Below the pieces are notes generated by a model that made no database searches, was not told the origin of the DNA, and saw only the letters and a list, made by a program, of their open reading frames with translations. Of a DNA stretch of 64,000 nt, positions 35,028-43,105 are shown piece by piece. Made by a program: the position numbers and the translations under genes. The stretch is from NCBI RefSeq assembly GCF_011090185.1, contig NZ_JAAFGS010000011.1:1-64000 (forward strand), in the 5' to 3' direction. The first letter of the stretch is position 1, and each line of letters begins with the position of its first letter. The DNA comes from Saccharibacillus alkalitolerans. Its GTDB lineage: Bacteria > Bacillota > Bacilli > Paenibacillales > Paenibacillaceae.

Positions 35028-36023
35028 ATGGAAACGCTCACACCAGGCGGAACTTCCAAAAACAGCCCGGGTGCTCCTGCTGCCGAAGCAAACGCCGGTA
35101 AGCGCTTTAAAAAACCTAGCTTTTGGCGCACTGCTCTGCAGCAAAAGTACCTGTATCTAATGTCGCTACCCTTTGTCATTTGGGCTTTCGTATTCAGCTA
35201 CCTGCCTCTGTGGGGCTGGACGATGGCTTTCCAGAACTTCAAGCCGGCCAAAGGATTTTTCGCTCAGGAATGGGTCGGGTTCAAGCATTTCCAGGAACTC
35301 TTCACGGATGACCGCTTCTATCTGGCGCTGCGCAATACGCTGGCGATGAGCGTCATGGGCCTGGTCGTCGGCTTCATCATCCCCGTCATTTTCGCCATGC
35401 TGCTTAACGAGCTGCGAGGCATGCTGTTCAAACGGTTCGTTCAGACGGTCTCTTACCTGCCCCACTTCGTATCGTGGGTCGTCGTGGCCGGTATCGTAAC
35501 CAAAATGCTCTCGACTCAGGGGGGCGCGATCAACGACCTGCTCGTCGGACTCCATATTATTAACGAACCGGTCCAGTTCATGGCCAAAGGCGAGTGGTTT
35601 TGGTACATTGTAACCGCTTCCGACGTTTGGAAAGAAATGGGTTGGAGCACGATCATCTATTTGGCGGCGATCACGGGCATCGATCAGGAACAATACGAAG
35701 CCGCCCGGGTCGACGGCGCAAACCGCTACAGACAAATGTGGCACATCACGCTTCCGGGCATCCGGACAACGATCTCGGTTCTGTTCATTATGCAGGTGGG
35801 TCACCTGCTGCAAATCGGCTTCGAGAAACAATTCCTCCTCGGCAACAACCTGGTGCAGGAATACTCGCAGGTGCTTGAACTGTACGCGCTGCAGTACGGA
35901 TTGCAGATGGGACGCTTCTCGTACGGTACCGCAATCAGTATCTTCAACTCCGTTGTCAGCGTTATCCTGCTGTTCACGGTAAACGGCATCTTCAAAAAAG
36001 TATCCAAAGAAAGCATCATGTAA
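35028..36023 (+). CDS. Sugar ABC transporter permease, LplB-like
   Basis: The 331-residue inner-membrane permease has six helices after a polar N-terminal tail of about 40 residues (Gly/Pro/Ala-rich). The opening LYLMSLPFVIWAFVFSYLPL and the EAA loop YEAARVDGANRYRQMWHITL are typical of LplB/YtcP-type oligosaccharide importers. Paired with the next permease it forms the channel. The ATG follows AGGAGGGG. No ATPase gene is linked, so a multitask ATPase such as MsmX is inferred. Confidence 0.92.
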   Translation: METLTPGGTSKNSPGAPAAEANAGKRFKKPSFWRTALQQKYLYLMSLPFVIWAFVFSYLPLWGWTMAFQNFKPAKGFFAQEWVGFKHFQELFTDDRFYLALRNTLAMSVMGLVVGFIIPVIFAMLLNELRGMLFKRFVQTVSYLPHFVSWVVVAGIVTKMLSTQGGAINDLLVGLHIINEPVQFMAKGEWFWYIVTASDVWKEMGWSTIIYLAAITGIDQEQYEAARVDGANRYRQMWHITLPGIRTTISVLFIMQVGHLLQIGFEKQFLLGNNLVQEYSQVLELYALQYGLQMGRFSYGTAISIFNSVVSVILLFTVNGIFKKVSKESIM

Positions 36024-36036
36024 GGGGGGGAACGTT

Positions 36037-36945
36037 ATGGCAGCACCTAAAGCTTTCAACGCCACACGGGGCGATAAAGTATTCGACGTCGTCAATATCA
36101 TCATCATGTCGCTGGTTCTGGTCGTGACGCTGTATCCGTTCCTGAACGTGCTGGCGATCTCGCTCAACGAATCGTCCGATACGGTCAAAGGCGGCATCAC
36201 GATCCTGCCTCGGGTTTTCACTTTCGAAAACTATCAGCAGATCTTCCAGTATGAAGGTTTGATCCGCGGTCTCTGGGTTTCGGTTCTCCGGACGGTTATC
36301 GGTACGCTGTTCGGCTTGGTCAGCGCCTCGATGCTGGCCTACACGCTCAGCCGTCCCGACTTCCAGGCCCGCAAATTCACATCGACGTTCCTGGTTGTCA
36401 CGATGTATGTATCCGGCGGCCTGATTCCGGTCTACATCCTGTTCCGCGATCTGGACCTGCTGGGAACGTTCTGGGTATACGTCCTGCCGACTTTGGTCAA
36501 TGCGTTCAACGTCATCGTCATCCGTTCCTTCATGGACGGCCTGCCGTATGCGCTGCAGGAATCGGCCAAGCTCGACGGAGCGAACGATTTCACCATCTAT
36601 TGGAAGATCATCCTGCCGCTCTGTAAGCCGGTACTCGCGACGATCGCGCTGTTCCTGGCTGTCGGACAGTGGAACTCCTGGTTCGACTCCTATCTGTACA
36701 ACGGCAGTCACCCGGAATGGACGACGCTGCAGTTCGAACTGATGAAGGTGCTTCAAAGCACCCAGCAGGGCGGCAGCGGCCAAATGATCAACGCAAACGA
36801 TATGGCGCAGAAGATGTCCCAAATCTCGCCGGAATCGATCAAAATGGCCATTACCATCGTCGTTACGGTACCGATCCTCGTCGTCTATCCGTTCCTGCAA
36901 AAATACTTCGTCAGCGGCATGACGCTGGGCGCGGTCAAATCGTAA
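36037..36945 (+). CDS. Sugar ABC transporter permease, LplC-like
   Basis: The 302-residue second permease has six helices and the EAA loop LQESAKLDGANDFTIYWKII. It lies 13 nt after the first permease gene with a GGGGGG ribosome binding site. Together they serve the lipoprotein binding proteins that follow. The C-terminal KYFVSGMTLGAVKS is the standard end of LplC-type proteins. Confidence 0.92.
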   Translation: MAAPKAFNATRGDKVFDVVNIIIMSLVLVVTLYPFLNVLAISLNESSDTVKGGITILPRVFTFENYQQIFQYEGLIRGLWVSVLRTVIGTLFGLVSASMLAYTLSRPDFQARKFTSTFLVVTMYVSGGLIPVYILFRDLDLLGTFWVYVLPTLVNAFNVIVIRSFMDGLPYALQESAKLDGANDFTIYWKIILPLCKPVLATIALFLAVGQWNSWFDSYLYNGSHPEWTTLQFELMKVLQSTQQGGSGQMINANDMAQKMSQISPESIKMAITIVVTVPILVVYPFLQKYFVSGMTLGAVKS

Positions 36946-36946
36946 T

Positions 36947-37002
36947 CGGATCTCGATCCGAAACTTGTTCCTCAGGTATTTACGGGAGGCTCCGGCCTCC
37001 CG
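36947..37002 (+). other. Two intercistronic hairpins between permease and binding-protein genes
   Basis: TCGGATC-TC-GATCCGA (36948-36963) and GGGAGGC-TCC-GGCCTCCC (36984-37001) fold as tight hairpins without U-runs. Such stems usually stabilise the downstream or upstream mRNA and allow higher expression of the binding protein than the permeases. This role is inferred. Confidence 0.5.
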
Positions 37003-37116
37003 ATCTACAAAGGGCGCTTTGCGAAATTCGCCTGAATCATTCTTTCGGACATTTTGATAAAGAGCTCAAATAGAGATAAAACTTTCAGGGTGATTGAAAA
37101 AGGGAGGTTTTTTGAA

Positions 37117-38820
37117 GTGGTAAGTAAAAAAGTGAAGTGGGTAGCACCGGTAGCCTTGGCATCCATCGTGGGTCTGACAGCTTGCGGCGGCGGCAGCAGC
37201 AGTACGGGCGATAGCAGCAAAGCGGCAGATACGGAAACCGGACCGGTTGAATTCAGCATGTTCAGCGCCGATCCGAATCCGAACTGGGTAGGCATGAAAG
37301 ACGAAGTCGGAAAGGCCATTACGGAAAAAACGGGCGTTACGCTGAATGCCGAGTACGCAATCGGCGGCGATACGCAAAAAATCCCGCTGATGATCGCCTC
37401 GGGCGAATATCCGGACTTGATCATGCCGAAAGGCGATACAAGCAAACTGGTGGAAGCCGGCGCGCTGGTCGACCTGACGGACCTGATCGACAAGTATGCC
37501 CCGAACATCAAGAAAATGTTTGCGGAAGATATGAACCGCCTGAAATACAGCAAAGAAGATCAATCGATTTACATTATCCCGACTTATAACGGCGTCGGAC
37601 AAACTTCGTTCGATGCGGGCGGCGGCTTCGAGCTTCAGCTGGAAGTGCTGAAAGAACTGGGCTATCCGGAAATTCGCACGCTTGAAGATTATGAGAACGC
37701 CATCAAGGAATATTATGCCAAGCATCCAACAATTAACGGCCAACCGACCATTCCGATGACGCTGAATGCGGACGATTGGAAGATTATGATCGGGGTAACC
37801 AACCCGGCCTTCCTGGCAACCGGCCTGCCGGATAACGGCGAATTCTACATCAATCCGGAAACGTTCGAAGTCAAAATGCACTACAAACGTCCGGAAGAGA
37901 AAGAATATTTCCGTTGGTTGAACAAAATGTACAACGAAGGTCTGCTGGATAAAGAAACGTTTACGCAAAAAGACGACCAGTACAAAGCGAAAATCTCCAG
38001 CGGCCGCGTTCTGGGCACAATCAACCAGGAGTGGGATTACAGCGAAGCCGAAAACGTGCTGAAAGGTTCGAGCGACGCCACAATGCAGAACCGCATCTTC
38101 GGACACTTCCCGGTTACGCTGAGCGAAGAGTATAAAGATCACTCCTTCATGGACGTAGGTTTCCCTGGCGGTTACGGCATCGGTCTGACGACGAACCTGA
38201 GCGAAGAAGAACAAATTCGCGCAATCAAGTTCATCGATTGGATGGCTTCCGACGAAGGTCAAGTGCTGTATCAGTGGGGCATCGAAGGCAAGCACTACAA
38301 CGTCGAAAACGGCAAACGCGTGATTCCGCAAGAAATTCAGGATCGCAAAACGAAAGATACCGCCGCGTTCACGAAAGAAACGGGTATCGGCCAGTACACG
38401 ACAATGGCTCCTCACTACGGCGACGGCGTGAAGGACGCTACGGACAATTACTACACGACGAACTTCCCTGAACAAATTCAGAGTGCGTATACCCAACCGG
38501 AAAAAGACGCTCTGAAAGAATACGGCGCGAAAACTTGGAAAGATCTGTTCCCGCAGCCGGAAGAACTGGGCACAAGCCCTTGGGGTGCCGCGTTCAACCT
38601 GCCGGCTCCAAGCGACCCTGCTTATACGGTAGCGTTCCAAAAACAAACGGACATCGTGCGCAAGCGCATTCCGGAAGCCATTCTGGCAACACCGGACAAA
38701 TTCGATGCCATCTATGACGGTATGATCAAAGAGCTGAACGCTCCGGACATCGTCAAGATGGAAGAAATCTTCAGCCAGCAGGTCAAAGACACCGTTGAGC
38801 TGTGGGGCACAGGCAAATAA
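37117..38820 (+). CDS. Carbohydrate-binding lipoprotein 1 (LipO/extracellular binding protein family 1)
   Basis: The 567-residue lipoprotein has signal peptide lipobox LTAC (Cys near residue 22), a Gly/Ser linker and a type 1 solute-binding fold beginning VEFSMFSADPNPNW. It captures sugars for the LplB/LplC-like permeases directly upstream. It is clearly homologous to the next two binding proteins but distinctly diverged (shared YPEIRT, NADDWKIMI, RPEEKEYFRWLN, ATTWKDLFP-like blocks). The start is a GTG with AAGGGAGG 9 nt upstream; the earlier in-frame ATG at 37054 lacks a ribosome binding site. Confidence 0.9.
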   Translation: MVSKKVKWVAPVALASIVGLTACGGGSSSTGDSSKAADTETGPVEFSMFSADPNPNWVGMKDEVGKAITEKTGVTLNAEYAIGGDTQKIPLMIASGEYPDLIMPKGDTSKLVEAGALVDLTDLIDKYAPNIKKMFAEDMNRLKYSKEDQSIYIIPTYNGVGQTSFDAGGGFELQLEVLKELGYPEIRTLEDYENAIKEYYAKHPTINGQPTIPMTLNADDWKIMIGVTNPAFLATGLPDNGEFYINPETFEVKMHYKRPEEKEYFRWLNKMYNEGLLDKETFTQKDDQYKAKISSGRVLGTINQEWDYSEAENVLKGSSDATMQNRIFGHFPVTLSEEYKDHSFMDVGFPGGYGIGLTTNLSEEEQIRAIKFIDWMASDEGQVLYQWGIEGKHYNVENGKRVIPQEIQDRKTKDTAAFTKETGIGQYTTMAPHYGDGVKDATDNYYTTNFPEQIQSAYTQPEKDALKEYGAKTWKDLFPQPEELGTSPWGAAFNLPAPSDPAYTVAFQKQTDIVRKRIPEAILATPDKFDAIYDGMIKELNAPDIVKMEEIFSQQVKDTVELWGTGK

Positions 38821-38849
38821 TTCGTCGAATTTCATAACCGAATCACTAG

Positions 38850-38884
38850 AAAAAGAATCCTGAGAAGGGTTCTTTTTCTTTTTT
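38850..38884 (+). terminator. Intrinsic terminator after binding protein 1
   Basis: AAAAAGAATCC pairs with GGGTTCTTTTT around TGAGAA, followed by CTTTTTT. It closes the permease operon. Confidence 0.85.
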
Positions 38885-38905
38885 AATCAAAAATAAACAT
38901 TTGTA

Positions 38906-38955
38906 TTGACACGAAGCGGCACTGGGGTTATATTCTTACTGTAAGCACTTACATT
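38906..38955 (+). promoter_or_regulatory. Promoter and operator of binding protein 2
   Basis: Perfect TTGACA (38906-38911), 17-nt spacer and TATATT (38929-38934) are followed by TGTAAG-CA-CTTACA (38940-38953), a perfect palindrome of LacI/CcpA type placed over the start site. Repression by a LacI-family protein or CcpA is inferred. Confidence 0.75.
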
Positions 38956-39065
38956 ATATGAAGTAATTATTTCAGCTTTGTTCGAAACCGCTTTATCCTA
39001 ATCCGAAATAACTCATAAATTAGGTTAAAAACAGGCTTAAGAACAAAGTTTAATTATTTTCTAAT

Positions 39066-39083
39066 AATGTAAACGCTTTATAT
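39066..39083 (+). promoter_or_regulatory. cre-like site in the leader of binding protein 2
   Basis: AATGTAAACGCTTTATAT fits the 18-base CcpA cre pattern WWTGNAARCGNWWWCAWW at 16 positions. It lies about 120 nt downstream of the promoter, where CcpA would act as a roadblock. Confidence 0.5.
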
Positions 39084-39201
39084 GACAATTAACTTCAAAA
39101 AGGAAATAATGAGAAGAGAGAAAGAAAGCTAATCGACGGTATGACCGGGCGCTGCCCGTTGTACACATATAAAAAAATCATCCAAAGGGGGATGTAGATT
39201 G

Positions 39202-40935
39202 ATGAAGGGGAATACAAAAAAAATAGCAGCCCTGCTGATGACAAGCACGCTTGTCGTAGCGGCAGGATGCGGCGGTGGCGGCGATACGGCAAAGACGGCA
39301 GCACCGAAAGGGAACGAGAATAACTCGGCTTCCGAAGCGGCGGCAAGCACCGAACCGGTTACTTTTTCGTTCTTCGGCGGCGATGCCAGCCCGAACTGGA
39401 ATTCCATGCAGGACGCGGTCGGCAAAGCCATTACGGAAAAGACGGGCGTCACGCTGAACGCGGAATTTGCCGTCAGCGGTACCGACCAGCAGAAGGTCGC
39501 GCTGATGATCGCTTCCGGCGAATATCCGGACATCATTTTCCCGAAAGGCGAGACGAGCAAGCTGGTCGAAGCCGGGGCGATGGTGGACTTGACGGACCTG
39601 ATCGACAAGCATGCACCGAACATCAAGAAGATCTACGGTCCTTACATGAACCGCCTGAAATACAGCAAGGACGACCCATCCATCTATACCATCCCTACCA
39701 ATACCATGGTCGATCACACGTACTTTGACGCAGGTGGCGGATTCGAGCTTCAGCTGGCCGTGCTGAAAGAACTCGGCTATCCGGAAATCCGCACCGTCAA
39801 AGACTTCGAAAACGCGCTGCGCGAATATTACGAGAAGAACCCGACGATCGACGGGCAGCCGACCATTCCGCTGACGCTGAACGCGGACGACTGGAAGATC
39901 ATGATCACGGTTACCAACCCTGCGGTATACGCGACAGGCGGCCCGGATGACGGCGAATTCTATATCGACCCGGAGACGCACGAAGCGAAGCTGCACTACA
40001 AGCGTCCGGAGGAAAAAGAATACTTCCGCTGGCTGAACCATATGTACAACACCGGCCTGCTGGACAAAGAATCGTTTACGCAGAAGAACGACCAGTACCT
40101 GGCGAAGATCGCCAGCGGCCGCGTCCTTGGCATGATCGATCAGAACTGGGACTACCAGGAAGCCGAAAATGCCCTGAAAGGCGCCGGCAAGCACGAGCGC
40201 ACGTACGGACACTTCCCGGTGACGCTCACGGAAGAGTATAAGGATCCTTCCTTCGTCGATATCGGCAACGGATCGGGCTACGGCGTCGGTCTGACGACGG
40301 CGCTGAGCGAAGAAGAGCAGGTTCGCGCGATTGAGTTCCTCGACTGGATGGCTTCCGACGAAGCGCAAATCCTCAATAACTGGGGGATCGAAGGCACGCA
40401 TTACAAAGTCGAAAACGGCAAGCGCGTTATTCCGGCCGACGTGCAGGACCGCAAGACGAACGAGAACGCCGCGTTCACGAAAGAATCCGGCATCGGCCTG
40501 TACGCTCCGCTGTCCGTCCGCTACGGCGACGGCGTCAAGGACTCGACGGACAACTATTACACGACGAACTATCCGGAGCAGATCACGGCGAACTACAGCG
40601 AGCCGATGAAGGAAGCGCTGAAAGCGTACAACGCGACGACTTGGAAAGACCTGTTCCCGGGCAAAGACGAATTCCCGGTTAAAAAGTGGGGCGCAGCGTA
40701 CAACCTGCCTTCGCCGAGCACGCCGGACTTCACGGTACCGTTCCAAAAATCGCAGGACATCGTACGCAAAGCTATCCCGGCCGCGATCGTAGCGAGCCCG
40801 GACCAATTCGACGCCATCTACGATCAAATGCTGACGGACCTTGAAGGTTCCAACATTCCGGAAATGGAAGCGATGTATACGCAGCTGATCAAGGACACGG
40901 TTGAACTTTGGGAAAGCGAACCGGTAAGCAAGTAA
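39202..40935 (+). CDS. Carbohydrate-binding lipoprotein 2
   Basis: The 577-residue lipoprotein has signal lipobox AAGC (Cys near residue 22), a Gly/Asn/Ala linker and the same binding fold starting TEPVTFSFFGGDASPNW. From there to the last 10 residues it is almost identical to binding protein 3, with about seven substitutions. The ATG at 39202 follows AAAGGGGG; a TTG at 39199 is an alternative. Separate promoter and operators suggest catabolite-controlled expression. It probably shares the upstream permeases. Confidence 0.92.
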   Translation: MKGNTKKIAALLMTSTLVVAAGCGGGGDTAKTAAPKGNENNSASEAAASTEPVTFSFFGGDASPNWNSMQDAVGKAITEKTGVTLNAEFAVSGTDQQKVALMIASGEYPDIIFPKGETSKLVEAGAMVDLTDLIDKHAPNIKKIYGPYMNRLKYSKDDPSIYTIPTNTMVDHTYFDAGGGFELQLAVLKELGYPEIRTVKDFENALREYYEKNPTIDGQPTIPLTLNADDWKIMITVTNPAVYATGGPDDGEFYIDPETHEAKLHYKRPEEKEYFRWLNHMYNTGLLDKESFTQKNDQYLAKIASGRVLGMIDQNWDYQEAENALKGAGKHERTYGHFPVTLTEEYKDPSFVDIGNGSGYGVGLTTALSEEEQVRAIEFLDWMASDEAQILNNWGIEGTHYKVENGKRVIPADVQDRKTNENAAFTKESGIGLYAPLSVRYGDGVKDSTDNYYTTNYPEQITANYSEPMKEALKAYNATTWKDLFPGKDEFPVKKWGAAYNLPSPSTPDFTVPFQKSQDIVRKAIPAAIVASPDQFDAIYDQMLTDLEGSNIPEMEAMYTQLIKDTVELWESEPVSK

Positions 40936-40971
40936 TTTGCGGCCTACGGTTGCGAGACTCATGAGTTAGGC

Positions 40972-41007
40972 GAAAGCTTCCGTTTGAAAAGTAAAGCGGA
41001 AGCTTTC
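40972..41007 (+). other. Hairpin between binding-protein genes 2 and 3
   Basis: GAAAGCTTCCG (40972-40982) pairs perfectly with CGGAAGCTTTC (40997-41007) around 14 nt. No U-run follows (TATCAAC), so it is more likely an mRNA stabiliser or partial terminator, allowing read-through into gene 3. Confidence 0.55.
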
Positions 41008-41018
41008 TATCAACTATA

Positions 41019-41036
41019 AATGTAAGCGTTTTAAAT
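41019..41036 (+). promoter_or_regulatory. cre-like site before binding protein 3
   Basis: AATGTAAGCGTTTTAAAT matches the CcpA cre pattern at 17 of 18 positions. It lies 47 nt before the start codon. No convincing sigma-A promoter is visible nearby, so gene 3 may be transcribed from the promoter of gene 2. Confidence 0.6.
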
Positions 41037-41082
41037 CGTCGGGTCTGCTTATAAAATCAATCTTCAAAGGGGCGTAGAGACA

Positions 41083-42816
41083 ATGGGAACAAGTAAGGGA
41101 TTAAAGGCGACGGTATTGTTGACGGCAATGGCTATGGCAGCAGTGGGATGCAGCGGGGGCAATACGGCAAGCAATACAAACAATGCAAACGGGGGAGCGT
41201 CTGCAGGAGGCGACAACAAGGCTGCCGAAACGGCACCGAGCACCGAACCGGTTACTTTTTCGTTCTTCGGCGGCGATGCCAGCCCGAACTGGAATTCCAT
41301 GCAGGACGCGGTCGGCAAAGCCATTACGGAAAAGACGGGCGTCACGCTGAACGCGGAATTTGCCGTCAGCGGTACCGACCAGCAGAAGGTCGCGCTGATG
41401 ATCGCTTCCGGCGATTACCCGGACATCATCTTCCCGAAAGGCGAGACGAGCAAGCTGGTCGAAGCCGGGGCGATGGTGGACCTGACGGACCTGATCGACA
41501 AGCATGCGCCTAACATCAAGAAGATCTACGGTCCTTACATGAACCGCCTGAAATACAGCAAGGACGATCCATCCATCTATACCATCCCTACCAATACCAT
41601 GGTCGATCACACGTACTTTGACGCAGGCGGCGGATTCGAGCTTCAGCTGGCCGTGCTGAAAGAACTCGGCTATCCGGAAATCCGCACCGTCAAAGACTTC
41701 GAAAACGCGCTGCGCGAATATTACGAGAAGAACCCGACGATCGACGGGCAGCCGACCATTCCGCTGACGCTGAACGCGGACGACTGGAAGATCATGATCA
41801 CGGTTACCAACCCTGCGGTATACGCGACAGGCGGCCCGGATGACGGCGAATTCTATATCGACCCGGAGACGCACGAAGCGAAGCTGCACTACAAGCGTCC
41901 GGAGGAAAAAGAATACTTCCGCTGGCTGAACCATATGTACAACACCGGCCTGCTGGACAAAGAATCGTTTACGCAGAAGAACGACCAGTACCTGGCGAAG
42001 ATCGCCAGCGGACGCGTCCTCGGCTTGATCGATCAGAACTGGGACTACCAGGAAGCCGAAAACGCCCTGAAAGGCGCCGGCAAGCACGAGCGCACGTACG
42101 GACACTTCCCGGTGACCCTCACGGAAGAGTATAAAGACCATTCTTTCGTCGATATCGGCAACGGATCGGGCTACGGCGTCGGTCTGACGACATCGCTGAG
42201 CGAAGAAGAGCAGGTTCGCGCGATTGAGTTCCTCGACTGGATGGCTTCCGACGAAGCGCAAATCCTCAATAACTGGGGGATCGAAGGCACGCATTACAAA
42301 GTCGAAAACGGCAAGCGCGTTATTCCGGACGACGTGCAGGACCGCAAGACGAACGACAATGCCGCGTTCACGAAAGAATCCGGCATCGGCCTGTACGCTC
42401 CGCTGTCCGTCCGCTACGGCGACGGCGTCAAGGACTCGACGGACAACTATTACACGACGAACTATCCGGAGCAGATCACGGCGAACTACAGCGAGCCGAT
42501 GAAGGAAGCGCTGAAAGCGTACAACGCGACGACTTGGAAAGACCTGTTCCCGGGCAAAGACGAATTCCCGGTTAAGGCATGGGGCGCGGCGTACAATCTG
42601 CCTTCGCCGAGCACGCCGGACTTCACGGTACCGTTCCAAAAATCGCAGGACATCGTGCGCAAAGCTATCCCGGCCGCGATCGTAGCGAGCCCGGATCAAT
42701 TCGACGCCATCTACGATCAAATGCTGACGGACCTCGAAGGTTCCAACATTCCGGAAATGGAAGCGATGTATACGCAGCTGATCAAAGACACGGTTGAAGC
42801 TTGGTCGGCCAAATAA
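41083..42816 (+). CDS. Carbohydrate-binding lipoprotein 3, near-duplicate of protein 2
   Basis: The 577-residue lipoprotein has its own signal peptide (lipobox AVGC, Cys near residue 23) and an Asn/Gly/Ala linker unlike protein 2. From TEPVTFSFFGG onward it is nearly identical to protein 2; visible changes are E-D, M-L, P-H, A-S, A-D, E-D, K-A and the tail EAWSAK. The ATG follows AAAGGGG. It represents a recent duplication or gene conversion of the mature domain only. Confidence 0.92.
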   Translation: MGTSKGLKATVLLTAMAMAAVGCSGGNTASNTNNANGGASAGGDNKAAETAPSTEPVTFSFFGGDASPNWNSMQDAVGKAITEKTGVTLNAEFAVSGTDQQKVALMIASGDYPDIIFPKGETSKLVEAGAMVDLTDLIDKHAPNIKKIYGPYMNRLKYSKDDPSIYTIPTNTMVDHTYFDAGGGFELQLAVLKELGYPEIRTVKDFENALREYYEKNPTIDGQPTIPLTLNADDWKIMITVTNPAVYATGGPDDGEFYIDPETHEAKLHYKRPEEKEYFRWLNHMYNTGLLDKESFTQKNDQYLAKIASGRVLGLIDQNWDYQEAENALKGAGKHERTYGHFPVTLTEEYKDHSFVDIGNGSGYGVGLTTSLSEEEQVRAIEFLDWMASDEAQILNNWGIEGTHYKVENGKRVIPDDVQDRKTNDNAAFTKESGIGLYAPLSVRYGDGVKDSTDNYYTTNYPEQITANYSEPMKEALKAYNATTWKDLFPGKDEFPVKAWGAAYNLPSPSTPDFTVPFQKSQDIVRKAIPAAIVASPDQFDAIYDQMLTDLEGSNIPEMEAMYTQLIKDTVEAWSAK

Positions 42817-42846
42817 GCAGGCGACAATCATACGGCAAGCATAAGC

Positions 42847-42884
42847 GAACAGCCTTCATCCCCGCGGATGGAGGCTGTTTTTAC
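42847..42884 (+). terminator. Intrinsic terminator after binding protein 3
   Basis: ACAGCCTTCATCC pairs with GGATGGAGGCTGT (one G-T pair) around CCGC, then TTTT. Confidence 0.85.
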
Positions 42885-42993
42885 GAAGTTTTTTAGCTGC
42901 GCGTAAACGATTCGTTACCCCAACTCCCCGCTTTTTTATGTTCGAGCACGGTTGCAATTTGTCGAAATCGTCGATCAAATTTAAAGTAATGAA

Positions 42994-43050
42994 TTGACGC
43001 TCAGCTGCCGGCTGACTTATACTGAGAACGGGTTGTAAGCATTTTCAACA
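42994..43050 (+). promoter_or_regulatory. Promoter and operator of the GH95-GH1 unit
   Basis: TTGACG (42994-42999), 18-nt spacer and TATACT (43018-43023) are followed by TTGTAAGCATTTTCAACA (43033-43050), a LacI/CcpA-like operator at the start site, laid out as at binding protein 2. The core palindrome AAAACGTTTT at 43072-43081 is a possible second site. Confidence 0.65.
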
Positions 43051-43105
43051 GGAGTGAACCGGAACGTACCTAAAACGTTTTCTAAAAAAACGGGGGTTAG
43101 TCGGA

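Noticed and set aside
36946..37053. Missing ATPase as a gene lost from the ABC operon
   Set aside because: LplBC-type importers usually lack a linked ATPase and share a multitask one, so absence here is normal.
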